This document shows, piece by piece, positions 1 through 9,595 of a stretch of 64,000 bases of DNA. Position 1 is the first letter of the stretch; every line of letters starts with the position of its first letter. The translations under genes were made by a program, and so were the position numbers. Source of the DNA: Nemertoderma westbladi (lineage: Eukaryota; Xenacoelomorpha; Nemertodermatida; Nemertodermatidae); NCBI GenBank assembly GCA_032718475.1, contig JAUCBJ010007854.1, positions 1 to 64,000 of the forward strand. The letters are read 5' to 3'. The notes under the pieces were generated by a model, which saw nothing but the letters and a program-made list of their open reading frames with translations, was not told where the DNA came from and made no database searches.

Positions 1-250
1 CAAGAAGGTGTGAAACTTCCATGTATATACTGGTTTGCCATATTACATTGTTGAAAGTTGTATACAAAATGATATATTATAATTAAAGAATATTTATGTA
101 TAATAAATCCTGTAGCTTTTCGGATACTTAAGTATAATTATATTTATCGAATGTTTGTTTAAAATTAATTTATTTGCCGTGACTATTAATAAGCCAATAG
201 TTGCTTTCGTATATATTCTTATATACAATAATAGTATGTTGGCCGGCAAA
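1..250 (-). promoter_or_regulatory. upstream region of a U1 snRNA gene lying just outside the window
   Basis: The first bases match the sequence directly upstream of the full U1 gene at 34195-34359, so a minus-strand U1 gene should end one or two bases before position 1. A proximal block (about 20-50, containing a TATATAC core) and a distal block (about 191-246, ending in GTTGGCCGG) sit at the same distances from the start as in the intact copies. By analogy with snRNA genes these would be the PSE and DSE; that role is inferred. Confidence 0.6.
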
Positions 251-1423
251 CGAACCTGTAAAGCTTGTTCCCTGGGATTAATGGTCATATCTACCAACTA
301 ATGTTGTATCACTAGTTATCAATAATTGATAATATTGATTACTATAAGATTGACTTTATTTGTAATAATTATTACAAATTAAATTGTAAAAAAAACTATT
401 TCATTTTACACTGGCAAAAAGTGGCTACGTAGCTGATGTTAATTTGCTGTAAAAGTCGACATTTTCAGGTGTCCTTTCATGGAATTCTACTATAAGATTA
501 AATTTATTTTATTTAACAATTTTATAGGGGGAATCCCCATTTCCCATTCCATTATAGTTATTAATTAGTTCAAGTGAATTTGCTTTAAGAAATGTGTATT
601 TAATTGACCTAAGCATAATTAACATATTGTTAAAATGTCTCTTTCTCTCCAGTGTCTCCAGGGGAAGAGTTAGTAGGGCGGTTGAGGGTGTTTATGGAAC
701 CACTAAAGGTCAATCTACACACCAGTACTTAGGCTAAAGTGCTAGGGAAACTTATTTAAAGTGCTAACCAAATTTTCCAAATGACTTCTAATGCCATGAT
801 TGTTGCTAATTTGATTTCAGTTTGACTGTTAGGATTTTATAGTTTTCGCAAACTCTGACATGTGTATGTTTTTTTTTAACAGAAGACAGTATTCTTTTAT
901 TTCAAACATGTTTTCAATGCAATTACATTGCTGGCTAATCAACCTTGCATCCAACCATGTACCACATGATGCTGACTTAGATAGATAGATAGATTTATTT
1001 ATACATTATGTAAAAACAATAACAAATACACCAAACAATGGTACCGGTATAAAGGTATTGTCCAACATAATATATAGGATTACCCCTAAAGCTTTGCAGC
1101 TTATTTCCAAGGGGTCATTTAATACACCCACCAAACAATGGTACCGGTATAAAGGTATTGTCCAACATAATATATAGGATTACCCCTAAAGCTTTGCAGC
1201 TTATTTCCAAGGGGTCATTTAATACACCAAACAATGGTACCGGTATAAAGGTATTGTCCAACATAATATATAGGATTACCCCTAAAGCTTTGCAGCTTAT
1301 TTCCAAGGGGTCATTTAATACACCAAACAATGGTACCGGTATAAAGGTATTGTCCAACATAATATATAGGATTACCCCTAAAGCTTTGCAGCTTATTTCC
1401 AAGTTGTCATTTATGTTACTTGG
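251..1423 (-). repeat. U1 5' flank, type X
   Basis: This stretch is nearly identical to 34607-35494 and, inverted, to 57151-58030. It is the distal upstream flank of a U1 gene and has no credible gene. It holds a (GATA)n-like run near 977-990 and a 96-bp tandem repeat at its far end, annotated separately. Confidence 0.75.
1029..1416. repeat. four tandem copies of a 96-bp unit
   Basis: The start motif CACCAAACAATGGTACC occurs at 1029, 1129, 1225 and 1321, giving spacings of 100, 96 and 96 bp. The other two copies of this flank (near 35390 and 57260) have a single unit, so the expansion is specific to this copy. Because 96 is divisible by three, it creates repetitive open frames on both strands that are not genes. 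Confidence 0.9.
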
Positions 1424-1647
1424 TTACAAATACAATATTACACTACGCTAACCTAAAACCAATATAAACGTAATTACACTATGTACATGTACAACTTTAC
1501 CGAGAGCGTGACAATGTCCGACTCAACGATAAAGATGTAATGTACAGAACAATTTATTAAAAACGTAATTACAGTATAAATAGTAAATAATTAATACACT
1601 AATAACTCTAATAAACTAAGTATATATTATATTACTGAACTGAACCT
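1424..1647 (-). other. 3' flank of the A/B gene
   Basis: AT-rich non-coding sequence that also follows the B part of the gene at 41477-41733 and, inverted, at 56891-57150. In this copy most of B is missing, so the sequence directly follows the end of A. A 3' untranslated region is likely but no transcript evidence is available. Confidence 0.5.
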
Positions 1648-2436
1648 TTATATTTTGGGTTTGTTTTTAGTGCCGACTCCGATCCATAAATGGATCATCT
1701 GTGTCAAATATCCTCGCAAGAAATAAGGTGCAATATCCGTTCCCACGCGATCAACTTCCTTGAAGTCAGTAATATGTGGAGGCACATTGCGTATGATTTT
1801 TTGAACTATTACTCTATGCAACTCCGCAGCCTCTAACACATCGCCAAACGTTACCGCTGGGTGGAAATCCAGCTTCGTAATGATCTCCGGATGTTCCACT
1901 ATCGGGATCTCGTAGGTTGTATCCACACAAATTGGTATGCTGATGGGGAAACTGGATGTCCTCGCAACCGGCACTACCGCTTGAGTAGGGTGGGTTTGAG
2001 GTTCTCGCGTCATCTCCATGTAAGGTATCTGTAGTCTCTGCAACATGCATTGAGCGAAGGTAATGCTATCGAAGAGTTCGGGTGTCATTTCCTTCGGTTC
2101 CGATTGGTCGTAAGAGATCCAATAGAATGGTAGACTCGCGAGCCTTCCGCCGAACTCCTCGATCTCGCCCTTCTCATACACCTTGTACGCTCTATATAGG
2201 CTAAGAGCTTCTATCTTCTCCTGCGTCGACTTGTGGGATTCATCTACTACCATACTGTAGACATCCAGTCCGACAGGTTTTGGTTTGTAAATCACGATTT
2301 CGCCCGCATTCGGTCCGCTCATCTCGAACGAATGGTATGGATTCGTCAAAGGGTATCCACCTTCCTGATAACGCAGACTCTGGTGGTTTGGACATCGCCC
2401 TAAAATCGGCTCAGGGTTCTCCGGGTTCAAATGCAT
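1648..2436 (-). CDS. unidentified protein A (B region deleted)
   Basis: An open frame of 262 codons starting at the ATG at 2436. An in-frame TAA lies 14 codons upstream. I do not recognise the family. The product is acidic to neutral, has many prolines near the N-terminus, and shows no clear signal peptide, membrane span or zinc motif. The same coding sequence occurs broken at 55312-55088 plus 43185-42446 and truncated at 62400-62030. Compared with the second copy, about 1 kb is missing after the LWIGVG segment, so the last seven codons come from the former 3' flank (deletion junction near 1671). The upstream side joins the U1 3' flank near 2476. It may be a captured host gene, a viral remnant or part of an unknown mobile element. 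Confidence 0.55.
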   Translation of the reverse strand: MHLNPENPEPILGRCPNHQSLRYQEGGYPLTNPYHSFEMSGPNAGEIVIYKPKPVGLDVYSMVVDESHKSTQEKIEALSLYRAYKVYEKGEIEEFGGRLASLPFYWISYDQSEPKEMTPELFDSITFAQCMLQRLQIPYMEMTREPQTHPTQAVVPVARTSSFPISIPICVDTTYEIPIVEHPEIITKLDFHPAVTFGDVLEAAELHRVIVQKIIRNVPPHITDFKEVDRVGTDIAPYFLRGYLTQMIHLWIGVGTKNKPKI

Positions 2437-2750
2437 AGGGATCGCGTTGTCTTGCCGCAGGCATTCCAGTCGTTAGTCCCCAGTCATCATATTAAGCACC
2501 GACACAAGAAATATTAATTATACCAACAAACTCTCACCAATTTATTGCAAATACAATGATCAACCTTCAAATACAGTTATTATTAATACTGTGAATAACA
2601 GTTGAGATTGTGGGGAGAGAAACCGCACTCGTGATCGATATTCACACTACATCTCCACAAAAGTGAGTGTAGATAACAAGTTATATGTATTATTTATTTA
2701 TTATATAAAGTAATATGTAAAAGGCTCACCCCTACTTTTGTTTATAATGT
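2437..2750 (-). repeat. U1 3' flank, type P
   Basis: The same block lies next to U1 at 29651-29889, 55313-55620 and 62401-62994. Read on the minus strand, the bases just after the U1 end contain ACAAAAGTAGG, which resembles the snRNA 3' box (consensus GTTT-N-AAARNNAGA) with one departure; this is a candidate 3'-end signal. No gene is seen here. Confidence 0.7.
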
Positions 2751-2847
2751 AAGGAGCCTGCGCGAACGCAAGCTCCAGCTAACACAAATTTAGCACCCGA
2801 GTTTCCTCGATTTGAGAAAATTGCAGGGGTCAACCCAAGTGGAGTGC
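2751..2847 (-). pseudogene. U1: U1 snRNA gene, 3' 97 nt only
   Basis: Matches the last 97 nt of the full U1 copies, including the Sm-type AATTTGTG and the terminal hairpin with a TTCG loop. The sequence switches from U1 to gypsy sequence at 2847/2848, so the 5' splice-site-pairing end, stem-loop I and most of stem-loop II are missing. It also differs at two or three positions from the intact copies. It cannot make a functional U1. Confidence 0.9.
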
Positions 2848-3543
2848 TGTTGGTGGCTGTCTCTTGGTTGATGGTGTGGGGAGGCTGCTAGGTGGTGCTG
2901 TAAATTGCCGCCTGCATAGGAAAACGCGGCTGGGCCTCAGGACACGGCCGCTTTCCTGTCGCACAAGGTAGTCGTGGTTGAGCATGGCCTCGACTATGAT
3001 TCGGTGTCTGGTCGATCGCCTGTCGCGGGGGTCCTGTATAAGGACGGGGTGTCCGGTTGGCAGCGCCTCCAGCGGCTTCGTGTGGCAGTTGTAGTTCACT
3101 AACAGTTTTTCACGTGTAGTTTCCGCAATTGCGTCAAGTTGGTGGAATGTCTTGCGCCACTTCTCATCCAATGTGGTGAAGTGGACGGGGAGGGACTCGT
3201 GGATATTGTGGCCGTAAAGCGTCCGCCGTAATGTGGAGTGTTTCGGAACGCCAATATCGCGCCTGCTATCCCGTCTGAATCGTGTTTGGCACCACGGATT
3301 ATCTTCTTCACGGCCTTCATGGCAGCCTCTACTCGTCCATTGGTGCGGGGGAGGTGGGGGCTGGATGGTTCCAGGGTGACACCCCACTGCCGGAGAAACT
3401 TTATCACCTCCTTGGAAACGAGTTGTGTTCCACCATCTGGGTGGAAGATGGTAGGCACTGCTGTGGCGAGGAACAGCTTGCATAGGCAATTCACAATGGG
3501 AGTGGACGTTGTGTTTGCGTTCAATCGGAATAACGTCGGCCAT
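2848..3543 (-). pseudogene. pol: gypsy integrase C-terminal region in shifted frame
   Basis: From about 3230 leftward this frame carries the integrase C-terminal region: LDEKWRKTFHQLDAIAETTR, then a chromatin-binding-like tail with VLIQDPRDRR and VRQESGRVLRPSR. The frame runs on into the U1 fragment, so its last codons are U1-derived and the natural end is missing. The same read-through end occurs in the copies at 55700 and 63074. Confidence 0.65.
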
Positions 3544-3800
3544 CTGGTGAACTCGTCGGTGACCACGAAATAGTGAATCTGGTCGACTTGGAGGAGGTCG
3601 GCATGGACTCGTTGGAATGGGTGGGTTGCATCTGGGTTACGTTGCAGTGGTTCCGCCGCGTGGGACGGGAGAGTTGTCTGACATGATTGGCACTGCTCTA
3701 CCACCTGTTTGACGTCGTGGGTGATAGAGGGCCACCAAACAGACTGACTGGCTCGGTCCCGGGTCTTGTTGAGACCCTGGTGGGTGGCGTGGCGCTAGTG
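3099..3800 (-). pseudogene. pol: gypsy integrase, zinc finger and catalytic core
   Basis: The H2C2 finger is readable from about 3800 (HQGLNKTRDR...VWWPS...CQSC). The DDE core follows: D in RVHADLL, D in FHPDGGTQ, E in GRVEAAMK, with spacing typical of retroviral-type integrases. From the ATG at 3704 the frame is open for 201 codons. Unlike reverse transcriptase, the three acidic residues are all present. Integrase inserts the element DNA into the genome. The C-terminal part continues in a shifted frame. Confidence 0.8.
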
Positions 3801-3952
3801 GAGGGTTTCAGGGCGCATCTCAACTGGGATGTAGAGCTGTGGTCCACGGAGCATGATGGCGTCATGAACCATCAGTTCAGTGTGGTGCGCGAAGTAAGGC
3901 TGGATGCGGTCGTCCTCCACATTGTGTTTGGAGGTCGGCCAGCCCTCCCTTA

Positions 3953-4243
3953 TTATGGATAACAGGGCCTGGTATACAGGGTCACATTGGCTGACGTCGA
4001 TGACCTGTTGGAGGCTGGCGTCTCGGGACTCAACTGACAGGATCTCGCCGAATGCAGTGTTAACGATAAACTCACGGTCAGCGTCGTCTTCAGTGGAGAG
4101 CAGGAGGTCGTCGGGCTGGGGGGTATGGAGCGTGCGCGGGAGAAGGCGTCTGCGATCAGGTGTTTCGACCCCTTCTGGTGTCTCGCTATTAGGTTGTAGC
4201 GGGACAACAGGGTTTTGAGTTTGAGGAGTCGGTCGTTACTCAC
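3953..4243 (-). pseudogene. pol: gypsy RNase H end and linker to integrase
   Basis: The N-terminal third reads RYNLIARHQKGSKHLIADAF, the typical end of gypsy RNase H (R-Y-N-x-x-x-x-H-x-x-G...ADALSR). A linker rich in S, T and P follows. It is separated from the preceding segment by a stop at the LNERRLD end, which indicates a single nonsense change or frameshift. Confidence 0.7.
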
Positions 4244-5100
4244 CTAGTCCAGGCGGCGTTCATTGAGGATGGGGATCAATGGGCTGCCATCCTTGACTAT
4301 CTCGAAGTGACACAACCCATCGAGAAAGTAACGACACTTGTGGGCCCCCCAGGCCGCACCGAGGGCCTCCAATTCAGCCATCCCCGACCAGTTGGCCTCG
4401 TGTTTGGCGAGGGTCTGGGAACTGCACTGGACCATGAGCCAGTGGTTTGAACTTGAGTCCCACTGGCGGAGAAGAAACCCGAGGCCGTTAATACAGGATG
4501 CGTCTTTGAGTTCTGTCCGGCAGTCGGGGTGGAATCCAGAGAGGAAGTGGGGGCTGGACAGGGCTGCCCGGGTCAACTCGAACGCTGTCTGGTGTTGAGG
4601 TAGCCACAGCCATGCTGAGTGGCTGAAGTTGAGGCCTCGTAGTGTCTCCACCAGCTGGGTGATCTCAGCTGTGGAGTTACCCAGCTGTTGGGCGAGGCCG
4701 AGGAATGAGCGGAGTTCCTTCCAGCACGTGGGAGTCGGGAAGTGGCGAAGGTCTTCCGTAAATTCCGGGTCTGTCCTGTACCTGCCGTGTGAGATGATGT
4801 AGCCGCCGAACTTCCCTTCAGGAAGGCTGAATTGCACTTTCCTGGAGTTGATAGAAATGTCGGCGGCATCGCAGGCAGCGAGGACCCGGGCGACAGCCTC
4901 CGCATGTTCTTCTACGGAGTCCGCATAGATGAGGATGTTCTCAACTATTCGGCCGATGTTGGGGATGCCATGGAGTGCCTTGGCCATTCGGGCATTGAAC
5001 ACGTCCGAACTGCCGTACCACCCCATTGGCATTCGGCGGTATTCGTAGTGACCATGCAGGGTTGTGAATGTTGTCAGCTTCCGGCTGGCTATGTTGAGTG
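4244..5100 (-). pseudogene. pol: gypsy reverse transcriptase palm/thumb and RNase H
   Basis: Continues reverse transcriptase with RRMPMGWYGSSDVFNARM, matching the usual RMPFGL...F block. The catalytic motif, normally containing two aspartates before ILIY, reads RIVENILIYADS, so both metal-binding aspartates appear changed. The thumb (LRSFLGLAQQLG) and an RNase H start (ELKDAS, where TDAS is usual) follow. The ATG at 5032 is not a real start; homology runs up to about 5100. Loss of catalytic residues plus the upstream deletion mark this as dead. Confidence 0.75.
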
Positions 5101-5116
5101 GAACCCCTTGAGTCCG

Positions 5117-6586
5117 TCAAGAACCATGAAACATGAAACCATGGAAGGGGGATGGCGCGATGTAGGCGGGCTGGACGGTATGGCGGTTCAGCTCCCGGAG
5201 GTTGACTGTATTCCGGACTGAGATTCCCTCCTTTTTCCGGGTTACTACCATGGGGCTGAGCCACTCACTCGGGTCGTTCTCATCGTCTGCCAGCTCCAGG
5301 ATTCCCATGGCGATCTGCTCGTCCAGCTCCTTTTCAAAGGCGGCCTCGATGTTGGCAGGTATAATGCGGTTCGCGTTGCGGAAGGAGGGTTTCTCCCCAG
5401 GCACCATTTTAATTGTTATGTCACCACCCCGCATCACCCTGCAAATCCCTGAAAGAGGGTGAGGGAACCTGGCAACGAAGGACTCCCACAGCACCGGTGG
5501 CAGCCCAGCAATGGGAGGTCGTGGCTGGGTGGTGGGAGTTTGAGGTGGTGGCTGTGCCTGCAGGGTGTGGCTGGTGGCTGGAGCGCATTGTGGCAGGGTG
5601 GCTCTGCGAGTGGGTGGCTGGCCACCATGGAGAATCGGGCTCTGGAGGATACCTAAAAGGAAACAAGTTCTGTGCGATAGCAGTGGCTCGTGTAGGCCGT
5701 CCAGGACCCAGACTTCCATGGTGCAAGCTGTATGCAGCGAGTGGCACTGGATTGTCGCCTGGAATACTCCTTTGAATAACCACCCTGAATGACTGCGATT
5801 GGCTAATCGGGGTGGATGGATCGCCGAGTTGGTTAGGCGGAGGTTAGCGTTGGTCCCACCGAACGCCAAGAAGATCCAGAAGGGGGTGGCGGTTATGTTG
5901 GTGCTGGAGTCCGGGAGGAACTGGAGCTCCTTGAAACCAAACTTTGGGTTCCTGGTGACTTGGAGGCCCACGGTCACCGTTTTCAGAGCCTCCAGTTGCT
6001 CTAAGGCAGAAATGATGGGGGCGTTCTCCAGTTCAGTGCCCGCAAGGATCGACCACACCTTGGCAGTGCCAGAATAGGCCGCTGTTTGAGGGTGGGGGGG
6101 TGGTATGTCTGCAATGTGGGACTGGAGCTCGCGTTGGTGGGGGCACATCTTTTTGTAATGCCCCAACTTGTTGCAGTGGCGGCAGTGGGCATTGGTGCTG
6201 GGGAAGGATTCACCTGGTTTGTGGGGTGGGTAGCCACAGTTGGTGCAACGCGAGTCCGATGTGGGGTTCTGGTGGCGTCGGTTTCCTGGTGGGTGGTTGT
6301 GTGGTGGTACGTTAGCACGCGAGGCTGCGGGTGTCACTGGGGTTGTTGCAGCAGGGGCAGATATCGTTGCGGCATCATTGCGGGCAGTCCAGACGGACTG
6401 GGCGAGGTGTAGGGCGGCGGTGATGGAGCTGCCATTGGGGAGGAGGAGCAGTTGCTCTGTCACCTCCTTATTGCTGAAACCTGCAATGAATTGATCGAGG
6501 AGCCGTTCATTGAAGTGGGCGTCAGTGGAAGGGAGTGCCTTGAAGCCGCACTTGGCTGCTATTTCTCGCAGATTAACGAGGAACAC
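5117..6586 (-). pseudogene. gag-pol: gypsy gag C-terminus, protease region and start of reverse transcriptase
   Basis: 489 codons open. The capsid remainder is followed by a nucleocapsid zinc knuckle CRHCNKLGHYKKMC (spacing C-2-C-4-H-4-C, about residue 130-145). The protease region has PDSSTNITATP where an active aspartic protease would have D-S/T-G, so the catalytic glycine looks lost. Reverse transcriptase begins near residue 430 with EWLSPMVVTRKKEG and the NLRELNRHTVQP segment. The frame stops before the first catalytic block of the palm, which is deleted before the next segment. The protein is not functional. Confidence 0.75.
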
Positions 6587-6607
6587 TTCTGGGGTTTCCT
6601 CGGTGAG

Positions 6608-7000
6608 TCAGGCGCGCTGGGTCAGTTCTTGGTGGTGCACCCACTTGTTGGTTCCTCCTTTAATGTGGGTGTCTAGGGAGGCGATCACAGTAGTGGCGTT
6701 TTGGTTGTCTGCTGCTGACAAACCGAGACCCTTCATGATGTCGTTCATGCTGCGCGAAAATGCCATGGTTAGAGTGGCCCGCCATTGGCTATTCGTTACG
6801 CGCAATAGTTCTGCTGATACTGTGGGGTCCGGTTGGTTTATGGGGTCGGCAGTCCGCAGGTTTTCCATGCCGGGCGTGACCAGGAACGCGTCCCACCCAT
6901 CTCTCCACAGGTCCCACGTTGACTGTTCGGAGTCGATGTCGAAGGCGGGTCGAACGCAGCTGAGGATAAATGAGTGGGGGTCTCGGTGGTCGTTAGCCAT
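6608..7000 (-). pseudogene. gag: gypsy gag, N-terminal part
   Basis: 130 codons from the ATG at 7000, the first coding segment of the element on the minus strand. Gag forms the particle shell that packages the RNA. The segment resembles a gypsy capsid N-terminus: it is rich in W, D and polar residues and ends in KWVHHQELTQRA before a stop. The remaining capsid continues in another frame from 6586, so a frameshift or stop near 6600 separates the two halves. Assignment rests on position and on the zinc knuckle downstream. Confidence 0.6.
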
Positions 7001-7153
7001 TCGCTAGAATGTTAGAAATGGATCCAATATAGGCTAATATAAATAATATTGAATAGTAATATTTACCAGCTTGACGTGTCAGTCAGTGCAGCAGTCAGAT
7101 AGTACATTGTAGTGGGTAGGGAAGACCTACTGGTACAGAGGTAGTAGGTTCGT

Positions 7154-7171
7154 ATCCTACACACTGCGCCA
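7154..7171 (-). promoter_or_regulatory. candidate primer-binding site of the gypsy element
   Basis: On the minus strand the sequence begins TGGCGCAGTGTGTAGGAT, complementary to a tRNA 3' end finishing in CCA, and lies 154 bp upstream of gag. The complement also contains a five-base-pair T-arm (GTAGG-TTCGTAT-CCTAC), so it is tRNA-like beyond the usual 18 nt. It could therefore be a tRNA-derived sequence rather than a primer site. Confidence 0.4.
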
Positions 7172-7173
7172 AG

Positions 7174-7274
7174 TGTAATCTGTATAATAATCATAAGTCA
7201 GTATGGTGTAATAAATCTAATCGGTAAGAGATATATATAAGGCCTTCACACACGTACAGTATATCAGGATTACA
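7174..7274 (-). repeat. candidate 5' LTR (very short)
   Basis: The segment next to the candidate primer site starts with TGTAATC and ends with GATTACA, a perfect 7-bp inverted end in the TG...CA form, and contains a TATATATA-type box. A 101-bp LTR would be unusually short, and no second copy is present to prove it. Confidence 0.3.
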
Positions 7275-7290
7275 TAACGTTGTTTCTCGG

Positions 7291-7366
7291 TATCACTTTA
7301 CCGCATCGGATCCGAACCCTAGATATACAAATCCACGTATATCCTTCGCCACTGTACCACCATCTC
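7291..7366 (-). other. tRNA-derived sequence (SINE head or tRNA pseudogene)
   Basis: On the minus strand an A box TGGTACAGTGG (7349-7359) and a B box GGTTCGGATCC (7308-7318) match the Pol III consensus with normal spacing. A strong GATATAC/GTATATC stem stands between them. The acceptor arms do not pair, so it is not a functional tRNA. Confidence 0.5.
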
Positions 7367-7700
7367 TGGGTGCGACAGAGGGCTTGCGTAGGTGGAACTT
7401 TATTCCATTCACTAGAAGACCGGTATGAGATTCGGCGATATGTTTGTTGTCAATTAGGTGGTTCTTAGTAATATGATCATGGGTGGCGAAAATGACAATC
7501 TCCTTTATACATAGATTCCGTATTAGAGAGTTAATTGAAGAAACTAGACAGTTCTTCCATACTAATAGTCCAGATATTACTATTTGACAATTTCGCCACC
7601 TTCCCTCTTGCTATATGGATTGTCTCTCTTAATTTCATTGGGATTGATTCTTCCATGTTTGTATTAAAATCGTTAGTACCAGTTTGTATATAAATTTATT
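7367..7700. other. no gene seen
   Basis: AT-rich sequence between the tRNA-like block and the 3' break of the minus-strand LINE. The missing 5' half of U1 was looked for here and not found. Confidence 0.5.
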
Positions 7701-8086
7701 TAGTTGCCCTTCTTGGGAACTGGCACCAACTTATTTGATTTCATTTCTTGTGGGACTCTTGTTGTTCGGTACATGTCTACTATGATGGGATAGATGAGCT
7801 TTAAACACTCAGGTATTTTAAAGACCTCAGGTGGAACACCATCTACTCCACTGGCACGATTGGTCTTAATGCTCTTTGCAGCAGCCTTCACTTCTGCAAA
7901 GGAGATATCACCAATGGGAATATCTGGGAGTACAGACTCAGACACTTTTACTTCTATAAAGTTATCAGGCAAAACCCTGTCATTATTGAGGAGCTTTTCA
8001 AAGTGGGCCTTCCAACCATTGAGGCAATCGGCTGGTGATTCAGCCTTAACCTTGGTGGTTGGTTGGCTTTTTCGACCAGCAAGCAA
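7700..8086 (-). pseudogene. LINE linker and start of reverse transcriptase
   Basis: 128 codons starting in the linker (GRKSQPTTKVKAESPADCLNG in part) and reaching the first reverse transcriptase blocks NRASGVDGVPPEVFK and VPQEMKSNKLVPVPKKGN. It then stops where homology with the plus-strand copy ends. The palm with the catalytic aspartates is absent. Confidence 0.7.
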
Positions 8087-8276
8087 GTTGATCGATCTCC
8101 ATGCCTGGGATGATTACCTGCTGTCGTCAGCATCATTGATGGCATCAACCTGTTGGTTTATTAGCTCCTGTAAATTAACAGAGTACTGCCTGTTCAGGGA
8201 CCTAGATGCAGCCTTAACTGCATTGTTGGCCGCTGTAGTCTGTTTGAGACGGGACTCTTTCTGCGCCTTGTAGAGG

Positions 8277-8885
8277 TCATTTCGGCACTTCTGAATTTTT
8301 TTTGTCAGTCCAGGGGGCCCCGGCCCGTTTCCTGTTTCGAGGGTATACAGGAACTGTTTCTGCAGCTACTAACTTAACTGCCTCTGTGAAGGCAGTATAG
8401 CCCTCACAGTGATCTGCCGCCTCAGAGGCAAGAACCTCATACCTGTTGCTCAACTGTAGTGTGAAGCAGGATCTCACACTTGGCTGTTGCAACAGAGAGG
8501 ACCAGTCATGCCGCGGCAAGGCAGATTTTGTTGTTCTGCCAGCACGCAGACTAACTCTTACCTTGGCCACAATAAGGCGGTGATCACTGGAAAAGGGTCG
8601 TAGTCGAAATGCATTACAGTCTTGTATATAGCTCCTGTATTTCCTACAAAACAGCATATGGTCTATCTGGGACTTGTGACCACTGGGTCCACTATGAGTC
8701 CATAGCTTTCCAGTTCGCTTCTTGAACTGGGTTCCAGCCGAAAACAATCCATTTCCAGAGATAAAATCCTGAAGATGAACGGAATTTCGGTTATCACTAT
8801 TGCTATAGACCCAGGGCGATGTAGGTGATTGATGCAGTCTTGCATTAAAGTCTCCCAGGAATGATAAGAATGCATGCTGATCCAT
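8277..8885 (-). pseudogene. LINE endonuclease C-terminal half and linker
   Basis: 202 codons with FLGDFNARLHQ (GDFN is the conserved catalytic block), a substrate-loop region SGHKSQIDHMLF, and PFSSDHRLIVAKV, whose SDH is the catalytic histidine motif. All main endonuclease residues are present. The linker continues into YPRNRKRAGAPWTDKK before a stop; the corresponding plus-strand region (22642-23280) stays open. Confidence 0.75.
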
Positions 8886-8899
8886 TCCATCAGTAGCTG

Positions 8900-9595
8900 C
8901 TAGAAATTCTGGTAGAAATTTTCCACCTCCTCTACAGGGGCAACACTAGTTGGAGAGTAGCACACAATCAGAAGCACCTTAGGAAACTTCTTAGCCAGTC
9001 TTCCAGAACATGAGAAGTAGCAACGAATGATGCGGTTAGAGATTTGGTCTATTTTGTCCAATGCAGCATGTGCAGTTGGATTCATCAATAGACCATTTCC
9101 ACCATTGCCACTATCATCTGCTGAAGCGAGGGCGAGTCGCCAACCGCCCCCCATGTTCTTAATCAGAACCTCATCAGTCTGTCCAGTCTGCATTCGGTGC
9201 TCTTGAACACCCACTGCACTAAGAGAAAGATTATCTGCCAAGGCAGTCAGCTCACCTTGTCGCATTGGGGACCCGAGTGTTAGGGTGTTTACTGAGGCTA
9301 GTCTAGTGACTTGCCTCAGATTCACCAATGGCTTTGTTGGTCGGTGTGGAACATGAGAGTAGCCTCCAACTCCAGAATCCCTCTCCCCCTCACAATCTGG
9401 CCTCCCTGGTGTCCCAGGGTTTGGGCCAGAAAGGTCATCAGGAAAGGGACTCAAAGAATTGTTTGCCGCTCTCTCTCCAGTAGGCGGTGAGACAGGCAGC
9501 CGGTCAGGAGATAACTGACGCCTGTGAGGCCGATTGTGTCCAGTCATTCCACTGGCCTCTAGTGGCTGGACCTCCGCATTACTAATGTAATCCAT
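8900..9595 (-). pseudogene. LINE ORF start and endonuclease N-terminal half
   Basis: 231 codons from the ATG at 9595. After a polar proline-rich leader of about 90 residues the endonuclease begins (LASVNTLTLGSPMRQGELTA), with the catalytic-glutamate motif VGVQEHRM and the strand KVLLIVCYSPTS. The frame stops at ENFYQNF. The plus-strand copy reads on without a stop at the equivalent place (ENFYHNL), so the break is a mutation here. The endonuclease nicks target DNA for target-primed reverse transcription. Confidence 0.7.

Larger units (their letters stand above)
2848..7274 (-). mobile_element. Ty3/gypsy-type LTR retrotransposon, decayed and lacking its 3' end
   Basis: On the minus strand the coding remains run gag, protease, reverse transcriptase, RNase H, integrase, the Ty3/gypsy order. 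Stops, frameshifts and a deletion within reverse transcriptase break the frames. At 2848 the integrase end runs straight into U1 sequence and there is no 3' LTR. The same junction occurs at 55718 and 63092. At the other end there is a possible primer-binding site and a very short candidate 5' LTR. GC content is clearly higher than in the AT-rich surroundings. Confidence 0.85.

Noticed and set aside
94-297. 67-codon ORF repeated at 34454-34657 and 57983-58186
   Set aside because: Lies over the conserved distal U1 promoter block; copies are near-identical by duplication, and in the type Y flank the frame differs upstream. Promoter conservation explains it better.
1115-1451. Repetitive open frames on both strands
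   Set aside because: They are products of the 96-bp tandem repeat, whose length is a multiple of three.
2751-2847. Insertion of a Dada-type DNA transposon into U1
   Set aside because: The adjoining body encodes gypsy integrase and no target duplication or Dada transposase is visible.
5421-6412. Several plus-strand ORFs rich in W, G and V
   Set aside because: Antisense shadows of the GC-rich gypsy gag-pol; no family features.
7154-7171. A functional tRNA gene on the plus strand
   Set aside because: Only the T arm and acceptor 3' end are tRNA-like; the 5' half does not form a cloverleaf.
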